From positions 124,001 through 188,000 of the forward strand of contig JACKMU010000006.1 of NCBI GenBank assembly GCA_024235215.1: a stretch of 64,000 nt of DNA. Direction: 5' to 3'. Position numbers and translations under genes: made by a program. The stretch is from Chromatiaceae bacterium. Its GTDB lineage: Bacteria > Pseudomonadota > Gammaproteobacteria > Chromatiales > Chromatiaceae. The notes under the pieces were generated by a model, which ran no database searches, was not told where the DNA came from, and worked only from the letters and a program-made list of their open reading frames with translations. Positions 26,459-35,111 of this stretch are shown piece after piece (the stretch's first letter is position 1; every line of letters starts with the position of its first letter).

Positions 26459-27281
26459 TGCGGTGAAGCGGGTTCTTGGTGCTTTTTCGTCATCGCCAGA
26501 TGGCAGCGCCCCTACGCGGGAGGCCGAACCGCTGTTACAGGTGTCTGACGTCAGTGTTCGATTCAGAGGCCGCCAGGTGCTGGAGTCGGTCGATCTGCAG
26601 TTGCAGCCAAGCGAAATAGTTACGCTGATCGGACCCAACGGGGCCGGCAAAACCACTCTGGTCCGGGTGATTCTCGGACTGCTTAAGCCGGATGCGGGAA
26701 GGGTGCGCCGCAAGTCTGGAGTGATCATCGGATATATGCCGCAACGCCTGCAGTTACCGGAGAATCTGCCGCTCACGGTAGCGCGTTTTCTGCGGCTGGC
26801 GCATCCGTCAGGAAGTGGCGGAATCGACGCTGTCGCTGTGGAATTGGGTATTCTACACCTGCTCGATAACCCAATGCAGCTCCTCTCTGGCGGAGAGCAG
26901 CAGCGGGTATTGTTGGCGCGTGCGCTGCTCCGTGTTCCGGATCTGCTGGTGCTGGACGAGCCGGTGCAGGGTGTCGATGTCACTGGGCAGGTGGAACTCT
27001 ATCGCCTGATCGGGGAGATACGCGACCGTTACCGCTGTGGTGTGCTGATGGTTTCGCATGACCTGCATCTGGTGATGGCCACCACTGACCGGGTGCTTTG
27101 CCTCAATCGTCACGTCTGCTGCATCGGACATCCAGAGAGCGTCAGCAAACACCCCGCATATCTGGAGCTGTTCGGTACCCGGGTAAGTGATGGCCTGGCA
27201 CTCTATCAACACCATCACGATCATGCCCATGACATCCATGGGGATGTGGTCGAGCGCGGAGAGGTTGATGCGGATGGATGA
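26448..27281 (+). CDS. znuC: Zinc ABC transporter ATP-binding protein ZnuC
   Basis: The 277-residue ATPase of the zinc importer. Walker A GPNGAGKTT (62-70), signature LSGGEQ (146-151) and Walker B LLVLDEP (166-172), then the VSHD switch. The C-terminal tail has a His cluster (LYQHHHDHAHDIH), common in ZnuC. The start lies inside the end of znuA (11-base overlap) with GGTGGAG before it; a GTG five codons later is also possible. Translational coupling through the operon is likely. Confidence 0.95.
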   Translation: MGNSAVKRVLGAFSSSPDGSAPTREAEPLLQVSDVSVRFRGRQVLESVDLQLQPSEIVTLIGPNGAGKTTLVRVILGLLKPDAGRVRRKSGVIIGYMPQRLQLPENLPLTVARFLRLAHPSGSGGIDAVAVELGILHLLDNPMQLLSGGEQQRVLLARALLRVPDLLVLDEPVQGVDVTGQVELYRLIGEIRDRYRCGVLMVSHDLHLVMATTDRVLCLNRHVCCIGHPESVSKHPAYLELFGTRVSDGLALYQHHHDHAHDIHGDVVERGEVDADG

Positions 27282-28059
27282 GTTCATGTTCAGAGCGATT
27301 GCTGCCGGTATCGGCATCGCATTGGTCGCTGGTCCATTGGGTGTTTTCGTGGTCTGGCGACGCATGGCTTACTTTGGTGACACGTTGGCGCACTCCGCGC
27401 TGTTGGGACTCGCACTGGGTTTTTTGCTCGACGTCAATCTCAATGTCGCCATTCTCAGCGTAGCGGTGCTGATCGCTTTGTTGTTGTTGCTGCTGCAGAG
27501 CCGACGTCAACTTGCCGCCGACACGCTGCTGGGTATCCTGGCGCACAGCACCCTTTCGGTGGGGCTGGTGGTGATGGCATTCCAGGAGTCGCTGCGGGTC
27601 GACTTGGTCGGGTATCTGTTTGGCGATGTTCTGGCAGTCAGCAGGGAGGAGCTGGGATGGATCTGGGGCGGTGGCGTGTTGGTACTGGCTGCGCTGGCTG
27701 TGCTGTGGCGGCCACTGCTCGCAGTGACCGTGCATGAGGAACTGGCCCAGGTGGAGGGTGTGCCGGTTGTGCCGGTCCGTCTCTCCTTCATGTTGATGAT
27801 CGCGTTGGTGATTGCCATCTCGATGAAGATTGTCGGTGTGTTGTTGATCACCTCAATGATGATCATACCAGCAGCCGCGGCGCGGCGCTTCAGCCGGACT
27901 CCGGAGCAGATGGCGCTGGTAGCTGCTCTGCTCGGCACAGTGGCGGTCTGCATGGGGTTGGCTGCCTCATGGCAGTGGGACACACCTGCCGGTCCCTCGG
28001 TAGTGGTCTGTGCAGCGCTGCTCTTTACCAGCTCCCAGTTGATCAACCTGAACCGTTGA
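27274..28059 (+). CDS. znuB: Zinc ABC transporter permease ZnuB
   Basis: Integral membrane subunit of the ABC-3 permease family, 261 residues with about eight helices. Motifs: GPLGVFVVWRRMAYFGDTLAHSALLG early and KIVGVLLITSMMIIPAAAAR late, both typical when cut to family segments. Of two close ATGs I chose the second, nine bases after GGAGAGG. It overlaps the end of znuC by eight bases. It converges with zur. Confidence 0.94.
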   Translation: MDEFMFRAIAAGIGIALVAGPLGVFVVWRRMAYFGDTLAHSALLGLALGFLLDVNLNVAILSVAVLIALLLLLLQSRRQLAADTLLGILAHSTLSVGLVVMAFQESLRVDLVGYLFGDVLAVSREELGWIWGGGVLVLAALAVLWRPLLAVTVHEELAQVEGVPVVPVRLSFMLMIALVIAISMKIVGVLLITSMMIIPAAAARRFSRTPEQMALVAALLGTVAVCMGLAASWQWDTPAGPSVVVCAALLFTSSQLINLNR

Positions 28060-28098
28060 ACCAGTATTCACTGCCGGTAACCGGCCCGGCCAGCGAGT

Positions 28099-28566
28099 TT
28101 ACTCTTTCGGGACCGCTGTTCTCTGGCATTGGGCACAGGTGCCCAGCAACTCCACTACCGGGCGTTTCGTTTTGAAGCCGGTGCGCTCCTGCGCCTGTCT
28201 GAGGCTGTTGCTAATGCCGCTACTCTCTATCTCGCTCACCCCGCCGCAATCAGAGCAGATCAGAAACTGGCTAGCGTGTGGGTGGGAGGGATGCGAGCAA
28301 CCGATAAACGCGTGCAGGCTTTCGAGCTTATGTATCAGTCCTTGTTCAAGCAGGAAATCGAGTGCGCGATAGACCGTTGGTGGGGCAGGGTTGTCAACAC
28401 TCTCCCGCAGTCGGTCGAGAATCTCATAGGCGCCGACAGGGCCCTCAGCCGCGCACACCAACTCCAGCACCTTGCGCCGTTGCACCGTGAGTCTGACACC
28501 GCGCTGGTTGCACAAAATCTCGGCAATTTTCAGGATTTCGTTCAGACTGCTTCTCTTCACTGTCAT
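28099..28566 (-). CDS. zur: Zinc uptake regulator Zur (Fur family)
   Basis: A 155-residue Fur-family repressor that binds DNA when loaded with zinc. N-terminal winged helix (RLTVQRRKVLELVCAA), the DNA-recognition segment PPTVYRALDFLLEQGL, and C-terminal dimerisation domain with the structural zinc Cys pairs C104/C107 and C144/C147 (CSDC, CAQC). The His-rich HPSHPHAS segment is typical of Zur rather than Fur. Context beside znuACB and the Zur-like sites decides between Zur and Fur. It is transcribed toward znuB. Confidence 0.93.
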   Translation of the reverse strand: MTVKRSSLNEILKIAEILCNQRGVRLTVQRRKVLELVCAAEGPVGAYEILDRLRESVDNPAPPTVYRALDFLLEQGLIHKLESLHAFIGCSHPSHPHASQFLICSDCGGVSEIESSGISNSLRQAQERTGFKTKRPVVELLGTCAQCQRTAVPKE

Positions 28567-28654
28567 TTTGCCACGTCTGCTTCGTGCACCGACCAGTTAG
28601 CAAGTTTCAGGTGCCAGTTGCCGTTGCAGTATTGCCCGGTGGTATGGTGCCGAT

Positions 28655-28673
28655 GACGGTATATTATAACATC
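28655..28673 (-). promoter_or_regulatory. Probable Zur box upstream of zur (and of the divergent HIT gene)
   Basis: GACGGTATATTATAACATC keeps the core GGTATA-T-TATAAC of the Zur palindrome with one mismatch in the core. It is about 90 bases upstream of the zur start and 165 bases upstream of the HIT gene, so it most simply gives autoregulation of zur. Confidence 0.6.
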
Positions 28674-28836
28674 GGGTGATCGGAGGTTAACTGCGCTACT
28701 TTGGATTGAAGTAGATTTAAGTTTCCGGTAGAGAGGGAAGTTCGCCGCAGCTTGAGGTAAACTCCGGATCGCTTATTATGCGGTCGTCCGATCTCCGCTG
28801 ATGTTGGATCAATCGCAAACACAAAGGAGAGTATAG

Positions 28837-29205
28837 GTGAACTACGACAGCAACAATATTTTCGCCAGAATTCTGCGTGGCGAGATTCCATGCAATAAAG
28901 CGTATGAAGATGAGTACGCGCTCGCGTTTCACGACATCGCGCCCCAGGCACCGGTGCATCTGCTGGTGATACCGAAAGGGGAGTATCTCTCTTTCGACGA
29001 CTTCTCCAGCAAGGCACCCGCAGAGGCGATCGCTGGATTCTACCGTGCGGCACAGCGGGTGGCAGAGCTGTCAGGGCTGCAGGAAGGGGGCTACCGAATA
29101 TTGGCGAACACCGGTGCTGATGCGCATCAGGAGGTGATGCATTATCACTTGCATATCTTTGCGGGGTGTGATCTGGGTCCGATGGTGAAAAAGGGACTGG
29201 TTTGA
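28837..29205 (+). CDS. hinT: HIT-family purine nucleoside phosphoramidase (HinT-like)
   Basis: A 122-residue histidine-triad protein. It shows NIFARILRGEIPCNKAYEDE at the start, PVHLLVIPKGEY, and the triad H102-Y-H104-L-H106. Members hydrolyse aminoacyl- or lysyl-adenylate phosphoramidates. GTG start with AAAGGAGA before it. Divergent from zur across a Zur-like site; no functional link to zinc is implied by the family. Confidence 0.93.
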   Translation: MNYDSNNIFARILRGEIPCNKAYEDEYALAFHDIAPQAPVHLLVIPKGEYLSFDDFSSKAPAEAIAGFYRAAQRVAELSGLQEGGYRILANTGADAHQEVMHYHLHIFAGCDLGPMVKKGLV

Positions 29206-29239
29206 CGCCCAGCCGTGGATTCGGTCCGGACGGGTCACC

Positions 29240-29497
29240 TTATTCCTCGCTCTTTAGTACCCCTTCCCGGAACACCACCCGGTAGCCTCGATTCAACTGG
29301 GCATCCCGGCGCTGGATCAGCCGCTCTTCCGCTTCCTCGCGCTGCTCAAAGTACTCTTTGGTTATCCTGCCCCGGCCTCCCTGTAAACCGGCCTCCCGCA
29401 CCAGTGCCCAGCCACCGAGCAGATCCGGCTGCAGATGCAGGTGGTAAAACCGGATCGGCTCGTCGGGAAAATACTGTGTCTGCATGTAGATGCGCAT
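29240..29497 (-). CDS. WGR-domain small protein
   Basis: An 85-residue protein that is nearly all WGR domain: MRIYMQTQYFPDEPIRFYHL, then GGWALVREAG, GGRGRITKEYF and a final RRDAQLNRGYRVVF. The central W-x-L-x-R-x-x-G core is present, though the usual WGRIG is AGLQG here. WGR modules bind DNA ends or nucleic acid in larger proteins (PARPs, bacterial MolR-like); as a stand-alone its role is not known. Single gene, minus strand. Confidence 0.8.
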   Translation of the reverse strand: MRIYMQTQYFPDEPIRFYHLHLQPDLLGGWALVREAGLQGGRGRITKEYFEQREEAEERLIQRRDAQLNRGYRVVFREGVLKSEE

Positions 29498-29611
29498 CTC
29501 TGACTGGCAGCGGTGACGTCGGGATTGGAAAAACTATCCTACCAGAATAGCGGATCTTGTCAGCAGTCGGCTGACGAGCAAGAAATGACTCCCCACGACT
29601 GCAGCATTCGT

Positions 29612-30307
29612 TCAGTCGTCCAGCAACGATAGATGGGCGAAAATATCCTTTAGATCCTCATCCGAGAACTCCGACAGCAGTTCATCTTCAGGTGCTTCGG
29701 GATCGTGAATCCTGATCCTGTTGCGATACTTTTCCACCTGTCGCCAAAGGTAGTCGGTGTATTGTCCGGCAAGCAACGGGATCGCTTTTGCCTGGTCTCC
29801 TTCACCGAGTTTGCCATGGCAGTTGGCGCACTCCTTGCGGTACAGGCTGGCTCCTCGCCCGTAATCCCCTTCAGCCCGCGGAATCTGCATCAGCCGCTTC
29901 GATTCAAGCAGGCGTTCGTATGCGTCGAATCCAGGGTCGTTCTCATCCACCGGAGGAAGCCTGGTCTTTAATTGTATTCCAGCAAGGAAGATCGAGATAT
30001 CCTGAATGTCCGGGTCGGGCATCTGTCGGTCGTCGACGTACTCGACCATTGCAAGATTTGGGCGTTTACGCTCCCGGAACAGGCGTAACTGACGGGCTAT
30101 GAACTCAGCCGGCATTCCTGCCAGGCGAGGATACTCGCCATCACCGCCCCCCTGGCCGAAAGCGCCATGGCAACCCGCACACACTTCGTTGATATCCTCA
30201 CCGTTCTGCTGGTCGTATTCATGCGCTGTCAGGTGATTTGCGCTGCCACCAAGCAGCAGCAGAAACGTCAGTTGCTGGCACAAAGATAACAATTTGGTCG
30301 ACTTCAT
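29612..30307 (-). CDS. Diheme class I c-type cytochrome (c4-like)
   Basis: A 231-residue secreted cytochrome with two CxxCH sites (C43/C46/H47 and C160/C163/H164) and a signal peptide about 1-28. The first domain carries the c4/FixP-type YPRLAGMPAEFIARQL. The second has GQYTDYL but ends early with acidic EDELLSEFSDEDLKDIF. It is longer than c4 because of an interdomain stretch (about residues 110-150). Likely periplasmic electron carrier or subunit. The window encodes a second diheme c4 at 31.7 kb. Confidence 0.9.
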   Translation of the reverse strand: MKSTKLLSLCQQLTFLLLLGGSANHLTAHEYDQQNGEDINEVCAGCHGAFGQGGGDGEYPRLAGMPAEFIARQLRLFRERKRPNLAMVEYVDDRQMPDPDIQDISIFLAGIQLKTRLPPVDENDPGFDAYERLLESKRLMQIPRAEGDYGRGASLYRKECANCHGKLGEGDQAKAIPLLAGQYTDYLWRQVEKYRNRIRIHDPEAPEDELLSEFSDEDLKDIFAHLSLLDD

Positions 30308-30387
30308 AGTTGCATGGAGAAGAATCGGCGATGTAGGAAAAGTAAATAATTAGAGCAGCTTGACCACGCTTCATACCTTAACGCAGA

Positions 30388-31266
30388 TCAATCGATGGCC
30401 ATCAGGCCGATGATCAATAGCAGCACAAAGAGCAGTTGCAATTGTGCGGTATAGGACAACGTTCTGTTGAATTCCGGTCCGGGGGATTGGTGCCGGAAGC
30501 GCCGTGCCAGCAGCAGAGCAAACGGAAGGAGGGGCAGAATCAGCCAGGTGCCGATACCGCTGTCGATCAGCAGAAGCGGCAGAGCAAAGGGAGCCAGCAC
30601 CAGAGTCGTGTAAAGTCGTTGTGAATGGCAGCGGCCGAGGCGATGGGCCAGTGTTAGCTTGTTGGCGAGAATATCGGTATCCAGATCACGGTAGTTATTC
30701 ACTAACAGTACCGCAGCGGCGAATGAACCGACTGCGATCGAGACCAGAAACGCGTTCACTGATAGCCCGCCCGTCTGCAGATAGTAACTGCCCATCACGG
30801 CTGCCAGACCGAAGTAGATGAAGACGAACATCTCTCCCGTGGTGCTATAGGCGATAGGTTTGGGTCCGCCAGTGTAGGCATAACCTGCTGCCAGCGACGA
30901 AAGACCGATGAGCAGAATCGGCCAGCCACCAATCCGGGTCAAAGGGATGCCGGCTAACAGTGCCAGAAAAAAACTGATATGTGCCGCCAGTTTTACCTGA
31001 TCGCTGGAAAACCAGCCTTCAGCGGAAGCCCGTTTCGGACCCAATCGCGCCGGTGTGTCGGTGCCGTGTTCAAAGTCCACCGCATCGTTATAAAGATTGG
31101 TGCCAATTTGGATCGCCAGAGCCGAGAACAGTGTAAGCACGAGGGTCGCCCATGACCAGTTTGCAGTATCAAGCCAGGCCAGGGCACTGCCCGCCATGAC
31201 CGGAGCGATAGCTATCCCCAGGGTTTTCGGTCGAGTGGCGAGAAACCAATGCTGAAGCTTTTGCAT
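30388..31266 (-). CDS. menA: 1,4-dihydroxy-2-naphthoate polyprenyltransferase (UbiA superfamily)
   Basis: A 292-residue polytopic membrane enzyme. It carries the prenyl-diphosphate binding motif N60-DAVDFEHGTD70, followed by PKRASAEGWFS, and the second Asp motif NNYRDLDTD around residue 195. This order and the HWFLATRPKTLGIAIAP start are typical of MenA, the menaquinone prenyltransferase, rather than UbiA. No other men genes are in this window. If MenA is correct the organism makes menaquinone, which is less usual for aerobic gammaproteobacteria; a different UbiA-family substrate is possible. Confidence 0.85.
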   Translation of the reverse strand: MQKLQHWFLATRPKTLGIAIAPVMAGSALAWLDTANWSWATLVLTLFSALAIQIGTNLYNDAVDFEHGTDTPARLGPKRASAEGWFSSDQVKLAAHISFFLALLAGIPLTRIGGWPILLIGLSSLAAGYAYTGGPKPIAYSTTGEMFVFIYFGLAAVMGSYYLQTGGLSVNAFLVSIAVGSFAAAVLLVNNYRDLDTDILANKLTLAHRLGRCHSQRLYTTLVLAPFALPLLLIDSGIGTWLILPLLPFALLLARRFRHQSPGPEFNRTLSYTAQLQLLFVLLLIIGLMAID

Positions 31267-31689
31267 TTATTGCAGATTCTCCGGGTCCACTTGTATGTCT
31301 CGGCAGAGATCCGGATTCTTGCAAAGGCGGCAGCTACTGCCACCGTTCTGTTACTGCCGTTTCAAAATCGGGCTGCACCGCATCCGGCTCTGGTTGCGGC
31401 TTTGAGCAACTGTACCGGTATCTTAACGGAAATCAGCCGCTGTGTTTGTTATTCTTTACCACGGGTACCGGCAGGTGAGGGGTATAATCATTACAAATCA
31501 ATGCTACACAACCATTGATAAGGCAAGCTAATTTGACCCAATAAAGGCGATTCTGGTATACATGCACGGTTTTATGACGTCACTCGTCCGAACGGTGTCA
31601 ATCCCCGGTCTGGGGTGCAATACGTTGTCCGGGAGCCTGACCGGTGTACCGGGACAGAAATTTCTCAAAATAAAGAGCAGGTTTCGAGC
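31267..31689. other. Divergent spacer between menA and the c4 gene
   Basis: About 420 bases with no supported gene. A TATAAT at 31483-31488 could be a -10 element for the cytochrome. A plus-strand 89-codon frame begins inside menA and is low quality. Confidence 0.4.
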
Positions 31690-32301
31690 ATGAGCAAGCG
31701 GCTAGTTTCTATTACAATTGCGTTGGCACTGGCAGCGGCTGGAGCCCAGGTCCAGGCCGAAGGCGATGCGGCGGCAGGTAAAGCCAAATCAGTCACCTGT
31801 ATGGCCTGCCACGGCGCAGACGGCAATAGTCCGAATCCGGTTTGGCCCAAACTTGCCGGGCAGCATGCCAGTTATATCCTCGCCCAACTGCAGGATTTCA
31901 AGCAGGGAGTCAGACAGAACGATCTGATGTCACCGATGGCTGCGCCGCTCAGCGAGCAGGACATGGCGGATTTGGCAGCCTATTTCAGTAGCCAGAAGCA
32001 GAGTGGGGGGAGTGCTGCGGCAGACCAGGTGGTCAAGGGTGAGAAGATTTACCGGGCTGGCAATGTACAGACAAAAGTTGCCGCTTGCATGGCTTGTCAT
32101 GGTCCAACCGGAATCGGCAACGCACCAGCCAGATTTCCACGGATCAGCGGCCAGCATGCCGCTTACCTGGAGAAGGCACTGAAGGATTTTCGCTCCGGTA
32201 CCCGCGTCAATGATCTCAACAAGATGATGCGCGGCGTTGCTGCCAGCATGACAGACGCGGAGATCACCGCGGTCGCGCAGTACGTACAGGGGCTACGTTG
32301 A
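31690..32301 (+). CDS. Cytochrome c4 (diheme)
   Basis: A 203-residue periplasmic diheme protein with signal peptide about 1-23 and CxxCH sites at 37-41 and 133-137, both CMACH. Each is followed by the c4 motif: WPKLAGQHASYILAQL in the first half and FPRISGQHAAYLEKAL in the second. It is an electron donor to terminal oxidases in many gammaproteobacteria. The dsbA gene follows, as it does behind c4 in Pseudomonas. The ATG is chosen for the signal peptide. Confidence 0.94.
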   Translation: MSKRLVSITIALALAAAGAQVQAEGDAAAGKAKSVTCMACHGADGNSPNPVWPKLAGQHASYILAQLQDFKQGVRQNDLMSPMAAPLSEQDMADLAAYFSSQKQSGGSAAADQVVKGEKIYRAGNVQTKVAACMACHGPTGIGNAPARFPRISGQHAAYLEKALKDFRSGTRVNDLNKMMRGVAASMTDAEITAVAQYVQGLR

Positions 32302-32331
32302 GCCATATGCGGAGCTGATCTCTTCCTGCGA

Positions 32332-32356
32332 AGGGTGGCCAGTGGCCGCCCTTTTC
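32332..32356 (+). terminator. Rho-independent terminator after cytochrome c4
   Basis: AGGGTGGCC-AGT-GGCCGCCCT hairpin followed by TTTC-TGTTTTT. One T-G wobble in the stem. It separates c4 from dsbA. Confidence 0.8.
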
Positions 32357-32516
32357 TGTTTTTCGGCCATGGAAAATCTAAATTTCCTCCGCAATACAGT
32401 GAACCCTGAGATCTGCCAAGGGTCGGATATGGGTACGGAAACTGGAGTCGGTTGCTGACCGGATTCAAGTGGGAGACTGCCAGGCCGATATCGATAATCC
32501 TGAGAACGGAGGAAAA

Positions 32517-33161
32517 ATGAACAAACGCATTATCCTGGCCGTGTTTATGCTACTGGCGATGTCGGTGGTCGGCATGGTCTCGGCTGAGCAGAAGTTTGAG
32601 GAGGATCTGCACTACTTCTCGATCATCCCGGTACAACCTGGTGGAGAAGGGGAGCGGGTGCAGGTTACCGAGTTTTTTCTCTATACCTGTCCACACTGTT
32701 ACCAGATCGAACCGCACTTGGCAGCCTGGCTCAAGCGCAAGCCGGAATATGTCGATTTTGATCAGGTACCCGGAATGTTCAACCGGGAGTCGCTGCGCAT
32801 GCAGGGTAGGACATTTTATGCACTGCGGCTGATGGGCGTCGCTGATCAACTCCATAAGAAGATCTTTGACGCAATTCATGAGCAGGGAAAGATGCTCAAC
32901 AGCCAGGAGGAGATGGAGGAATTTCTGGCAGAACAGGGGGTCGATGTGGAAGCATATCGGAAGGCGATGAGATCTTTTGCGGTACAGACACAGGCCCGGC
33001 GTGCCGCTGTTTTAGCCGATAGATATGACGTGAGCGCAGTTCCTTCGATTATCGTGGATGGAAAATATCGGGCTACAGGTCTCGCCGGAGAGGATATGAT
33101 GGATCTGGTTGATCACCTGATTCAGAAGGTGAGAGTTGAAAAAGGTGTTGCTGCCCAATAG
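32517..33161 (+). CDS. dsbA: Periplasmic thiol:disulfide oxidoreductase DsbA
   Basis: Introduces disulfides in periplasmic proteins. 214 residues, signal peptide about 1-23, active site C58-PH-C61 in FFLYTCPHCY, helical insertion domain, and the cis-Pro loop SAVPSIIVDGKYRA. The ATG follows a clear GGAGG. Six bases after the stop comes the next open frame (endonuclease/exonuclease/phosphatase family). Confidence 0.95.
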   Translation: MNKRIILAVFMLLAMSVVGMVSAEQKFEEDLHYFSIIPVQPGGEGERVQVTEFFLYTCPHCYQIEPHLAAWLKRKPEYVDFDQVPGMFNRESLRMQGRTFYALRLMGVADQLHKKIFDAIHEQGKMLNSQEEMEEFLAEQGVDVEAYRKAMRSFAVQTQARRAAVLADRYDVSAVPSIIVDGKYRATGLAGEDMMDLVDHLIQKVRVEKGVAAQ

Positions 33162-33194
33162 ATCGGGCGGGTGTTCTGGGGTAGGGGGAGATCG

Positions 33195-33965
33195 GTGGAG
33201 AGTAGAAACAGCTGTCAGCGATTAAGACTGTTGAGCTACAACATTCAGGCCGGAGTCGACACCCGTGGATTCCATGACTACCTGACGCAGGGGTGGAAGC
33301 ACGTACTGCCTCATCGGGACAGGCAGATCAATCTTGATCGCATCGCCATGTTGATCAAGCCATTTGATATCGTGGCCCTGCAGGAGGTGGATTCGGGCAG
33401 CCTGCGCAGCGGCTTTCTGGATCAAACCGAATACCTGGCACAGCACGCGCAGTTCCCGTTCTGGTTTGCGCAGATCAATCGCAGGATTGGGATGCTGGCG
33501 CAGCACAGCAATGGGCTGCTCAGCCGGATGAAACCAGCGCAGGTGGAGGAATACAAACTGCCGGGATTGCCTGGACGCGGCGTCATTCTCTGCCGGTTTG
33601 GCGGCGATAATGGTCTGACGATATGTTCTTTGCATCTGGCGCTGGGACGTCGTGCACGCCTGCGTCAGATAGGGTTTGTCAGCGAACTGGTTACCAACGA
33701 ACCTCATCTGGTGGTTATGGGTGATATGAACTGTGGCGACGAGTCCGATGAGATGCGTCTGCTGGTGCGTAACACCAATCTGCGCCAGCCGGGATTTCAC
33801 AGCGGCACCTTCCCCAGCTGGCGCCCGATGCGCAGAATCGACCACATTCTGGTCTCAGATTCGCTGTTGGTAGAGAACGCGCGCGTGCTCAACTATCCTA
33901 TCTCTGACCACCTCCCCATCAGCATCGACCTGTTGATACCGAAAGAGTTGGAACTTGCCGCCTGA
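33195..33965 (+). CDS. Endonuclease/exonuclease/phosphatase (EEP) family protein
   Basis: A 256-residue protein of the EEP superfamily. It shows LRLLSYNIQAGVD, the catalytic DIVALQEVD with Glu, the ICSLHLALG and VVMGDMNCG with Asp-x-Asn, and the terminal NYPISDHLPISI, ending with the catalytic His. The GTG start is chosen since AGGGGGAG lies just before it; another GTG eight codons earlier is possible. No signal peptide. The metal-dependent hydrolase substrate is unknown. In many relatives it follows dsbA, as here. Confidence 0.88.
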   Translation: MESRNSCQRLRLLSYNIQAGVDTRGFHDYLTQGWKHVLPHRDRQINLDRIAMLIKPFDIVALQEVDSGSLRSGFLDQTEYLAQHAQFPFWFAQINRRIGMLAQHSNGLLSRMKPAQVEEYKLPGLPGRGVILCRFGGDNGLTICSLHLALGRRARLRQIGFVSELVTNEPHLVVMGDMNCGDESDEMRLLVRNTNLRQPGFHSGTFPSWRPMRRIDHILVSDSLLVENARVLNYPISDHLPISIDLLIPKELELAA

Positions 33966-34041
33966 CCTTGGCAAACAGCATTTTCCGGTGCGGGGCTGAT
34001 GTGTGATGGGGGGGTTGACAAGGAGTGGGATCCGGAGCAGT

Positions 34042-34611
34042 TCAGCTGGTTTTATACCACTGAAGATAGAAGTGACGCCAGTTGGCACCTTTTCCCTGCA
34101 GATGCTCCATCAGCCCGGGTAAAGGGAGCGCCTCCTCAGGATAAACATCCGCTATCTCAATGAAAAAGTGGCCGAATCCGGCGCCCCTCCGCCAGCTCAA
34201 TTCAGCAGCGGAGGCTTGGTGTTGACAGGTAGGGCAGGTGATTTTTATCTCCGATCCTGCTCCCCAGGCTGGCTCCAACTCGCGCCACTGGTGCAGCGCT
34301 CCACCGCAAGCCGGGCAGCGTGGCGAGCGAGTGTTGCTGGCCGAAAGCAACCGTGGCACCGGAAAGGGTCCTCGCAGGTGGATATAGCAGAAATCCCCGC
34401 CGCCACCGGCTGGCGGCTCCAGCCGCAGATTTGGAGAGCAACCCAGAAAGTTGATTAGCTGCAGGAATCTGGGACCAACCAGATAGCTTGCCGGCCTATC
34501 CGGATAATCGGTACCGATCAGACCAATGTCGTGCAAGTCGCTCACCATGCTTTCGAGACTGATTGGCGAATAATCGGGTGGTGCTTGGAGCACCAGTTTT
34601 CCATTACTCAT
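34042..34611 (-). CDS. Hypothetical protein with a zinc-ribbon
   Basis: A 189-residue protein. Middle section contains a CPACG and a CPTCQ about 30 residues apart, a four-Cys zinc ribbon. N-terminal half has no motif I recognise; the end reads FIEIADVYPEEALPLPGLM. No signal or membrane helix. The pattern suggests a small conserved cytoplasmic protein of unknown role. It converges with the EEP gene and diverges from yidD. Confidence 0.65.
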   Translation of the reverse strand: MSNGKLVLQAPPDYSPISLESMVSDLHDIGLIGTDYPDRPASYLVGPRFLQLINFLGCSPNLRLEPPAGGGGDFCYIHLRGPFPVPRLLSASNTRSPRCPACGGALHQWRELEPAWGAGSEIKITCPTCQHQASAAELSWRRGAGFGHFFIEIADVYPEEALPLPGLMEHLQGKGANWRHFYLQWYKTS

Positions 34612-34761
34612 TTCCTGTTACCTGATATCTCTCTGCCCGCACCGCAAAACCAATCGTGGCGACACCCGCCCAGGTGCGCCAATCAAAACAGTGCCTCAGT
34701 ATAAGGTTATAATGAAACAGAGGCGATCCCGGTGCGTGCCATGGCTGAAGATGAACTATCG

Positions 34762-34998
34762 ATGAAAAGGTTTTTGATAATGCTGATCCGTGGCTACGGC
34801 TATCTGCTCAGTCCGTTTCTGGGTAATAACTGCCGCTATGTACCAAGCTGTTCTGCCTACACGCTGGAAGCGATCGAACGGTTTGGCGCCGGTAGAGGAG
34901 TTTGGATGGGGGTGAAGCGTATTCTACGCTGCCACCCTTTTCATCCCGGCGGTTATGATCCAGTACCAGAGAGGGAGCATCGCCAGCAGAAGGAGTGA
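34762..34998 (+). CDS. yidD: Membrane protein insertion efficiency factor YidD
   Basis: A 78-residue YidD protein: MKRFLIMLIRGYGYLLSPFLGNN cut to its usual start, then RYVPSCSAYTLEAIERFG and ILRCHPFHPGGYDPVP, all diagnostic. YidD assists YidC. It usually lies between rnpA and yidC, next to rpmH. Here it is away from that operon. An ATG seven codons earlier in frame is possible. Confidence 0.93.
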   Translation: MKRFLIMLIRGYGYLLSPFLGNNCRYVPSCSAYTLEAIERFGAGRGVWMGVKRILRCHPFHPGGYDPVPEREHRQQKE

Positions 34999-35111
34999 AC
35001 GCGGAACGGTCGATATTGCGTATCGCTCGGTTTTGTCTGGTTCCGTGACAAATCGATCAACAACGCTTGAAAATTTACCACCAACGCTGTTCTAATCGCC
35101 CCCAGAGAATC

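Noticed and set aside
31249..31518. 89-codon plus-strand frame between menA and the c4 gene
   Set aside because: Begins inside menA antisense, lacks a ribosome site and looks unlike a protein.
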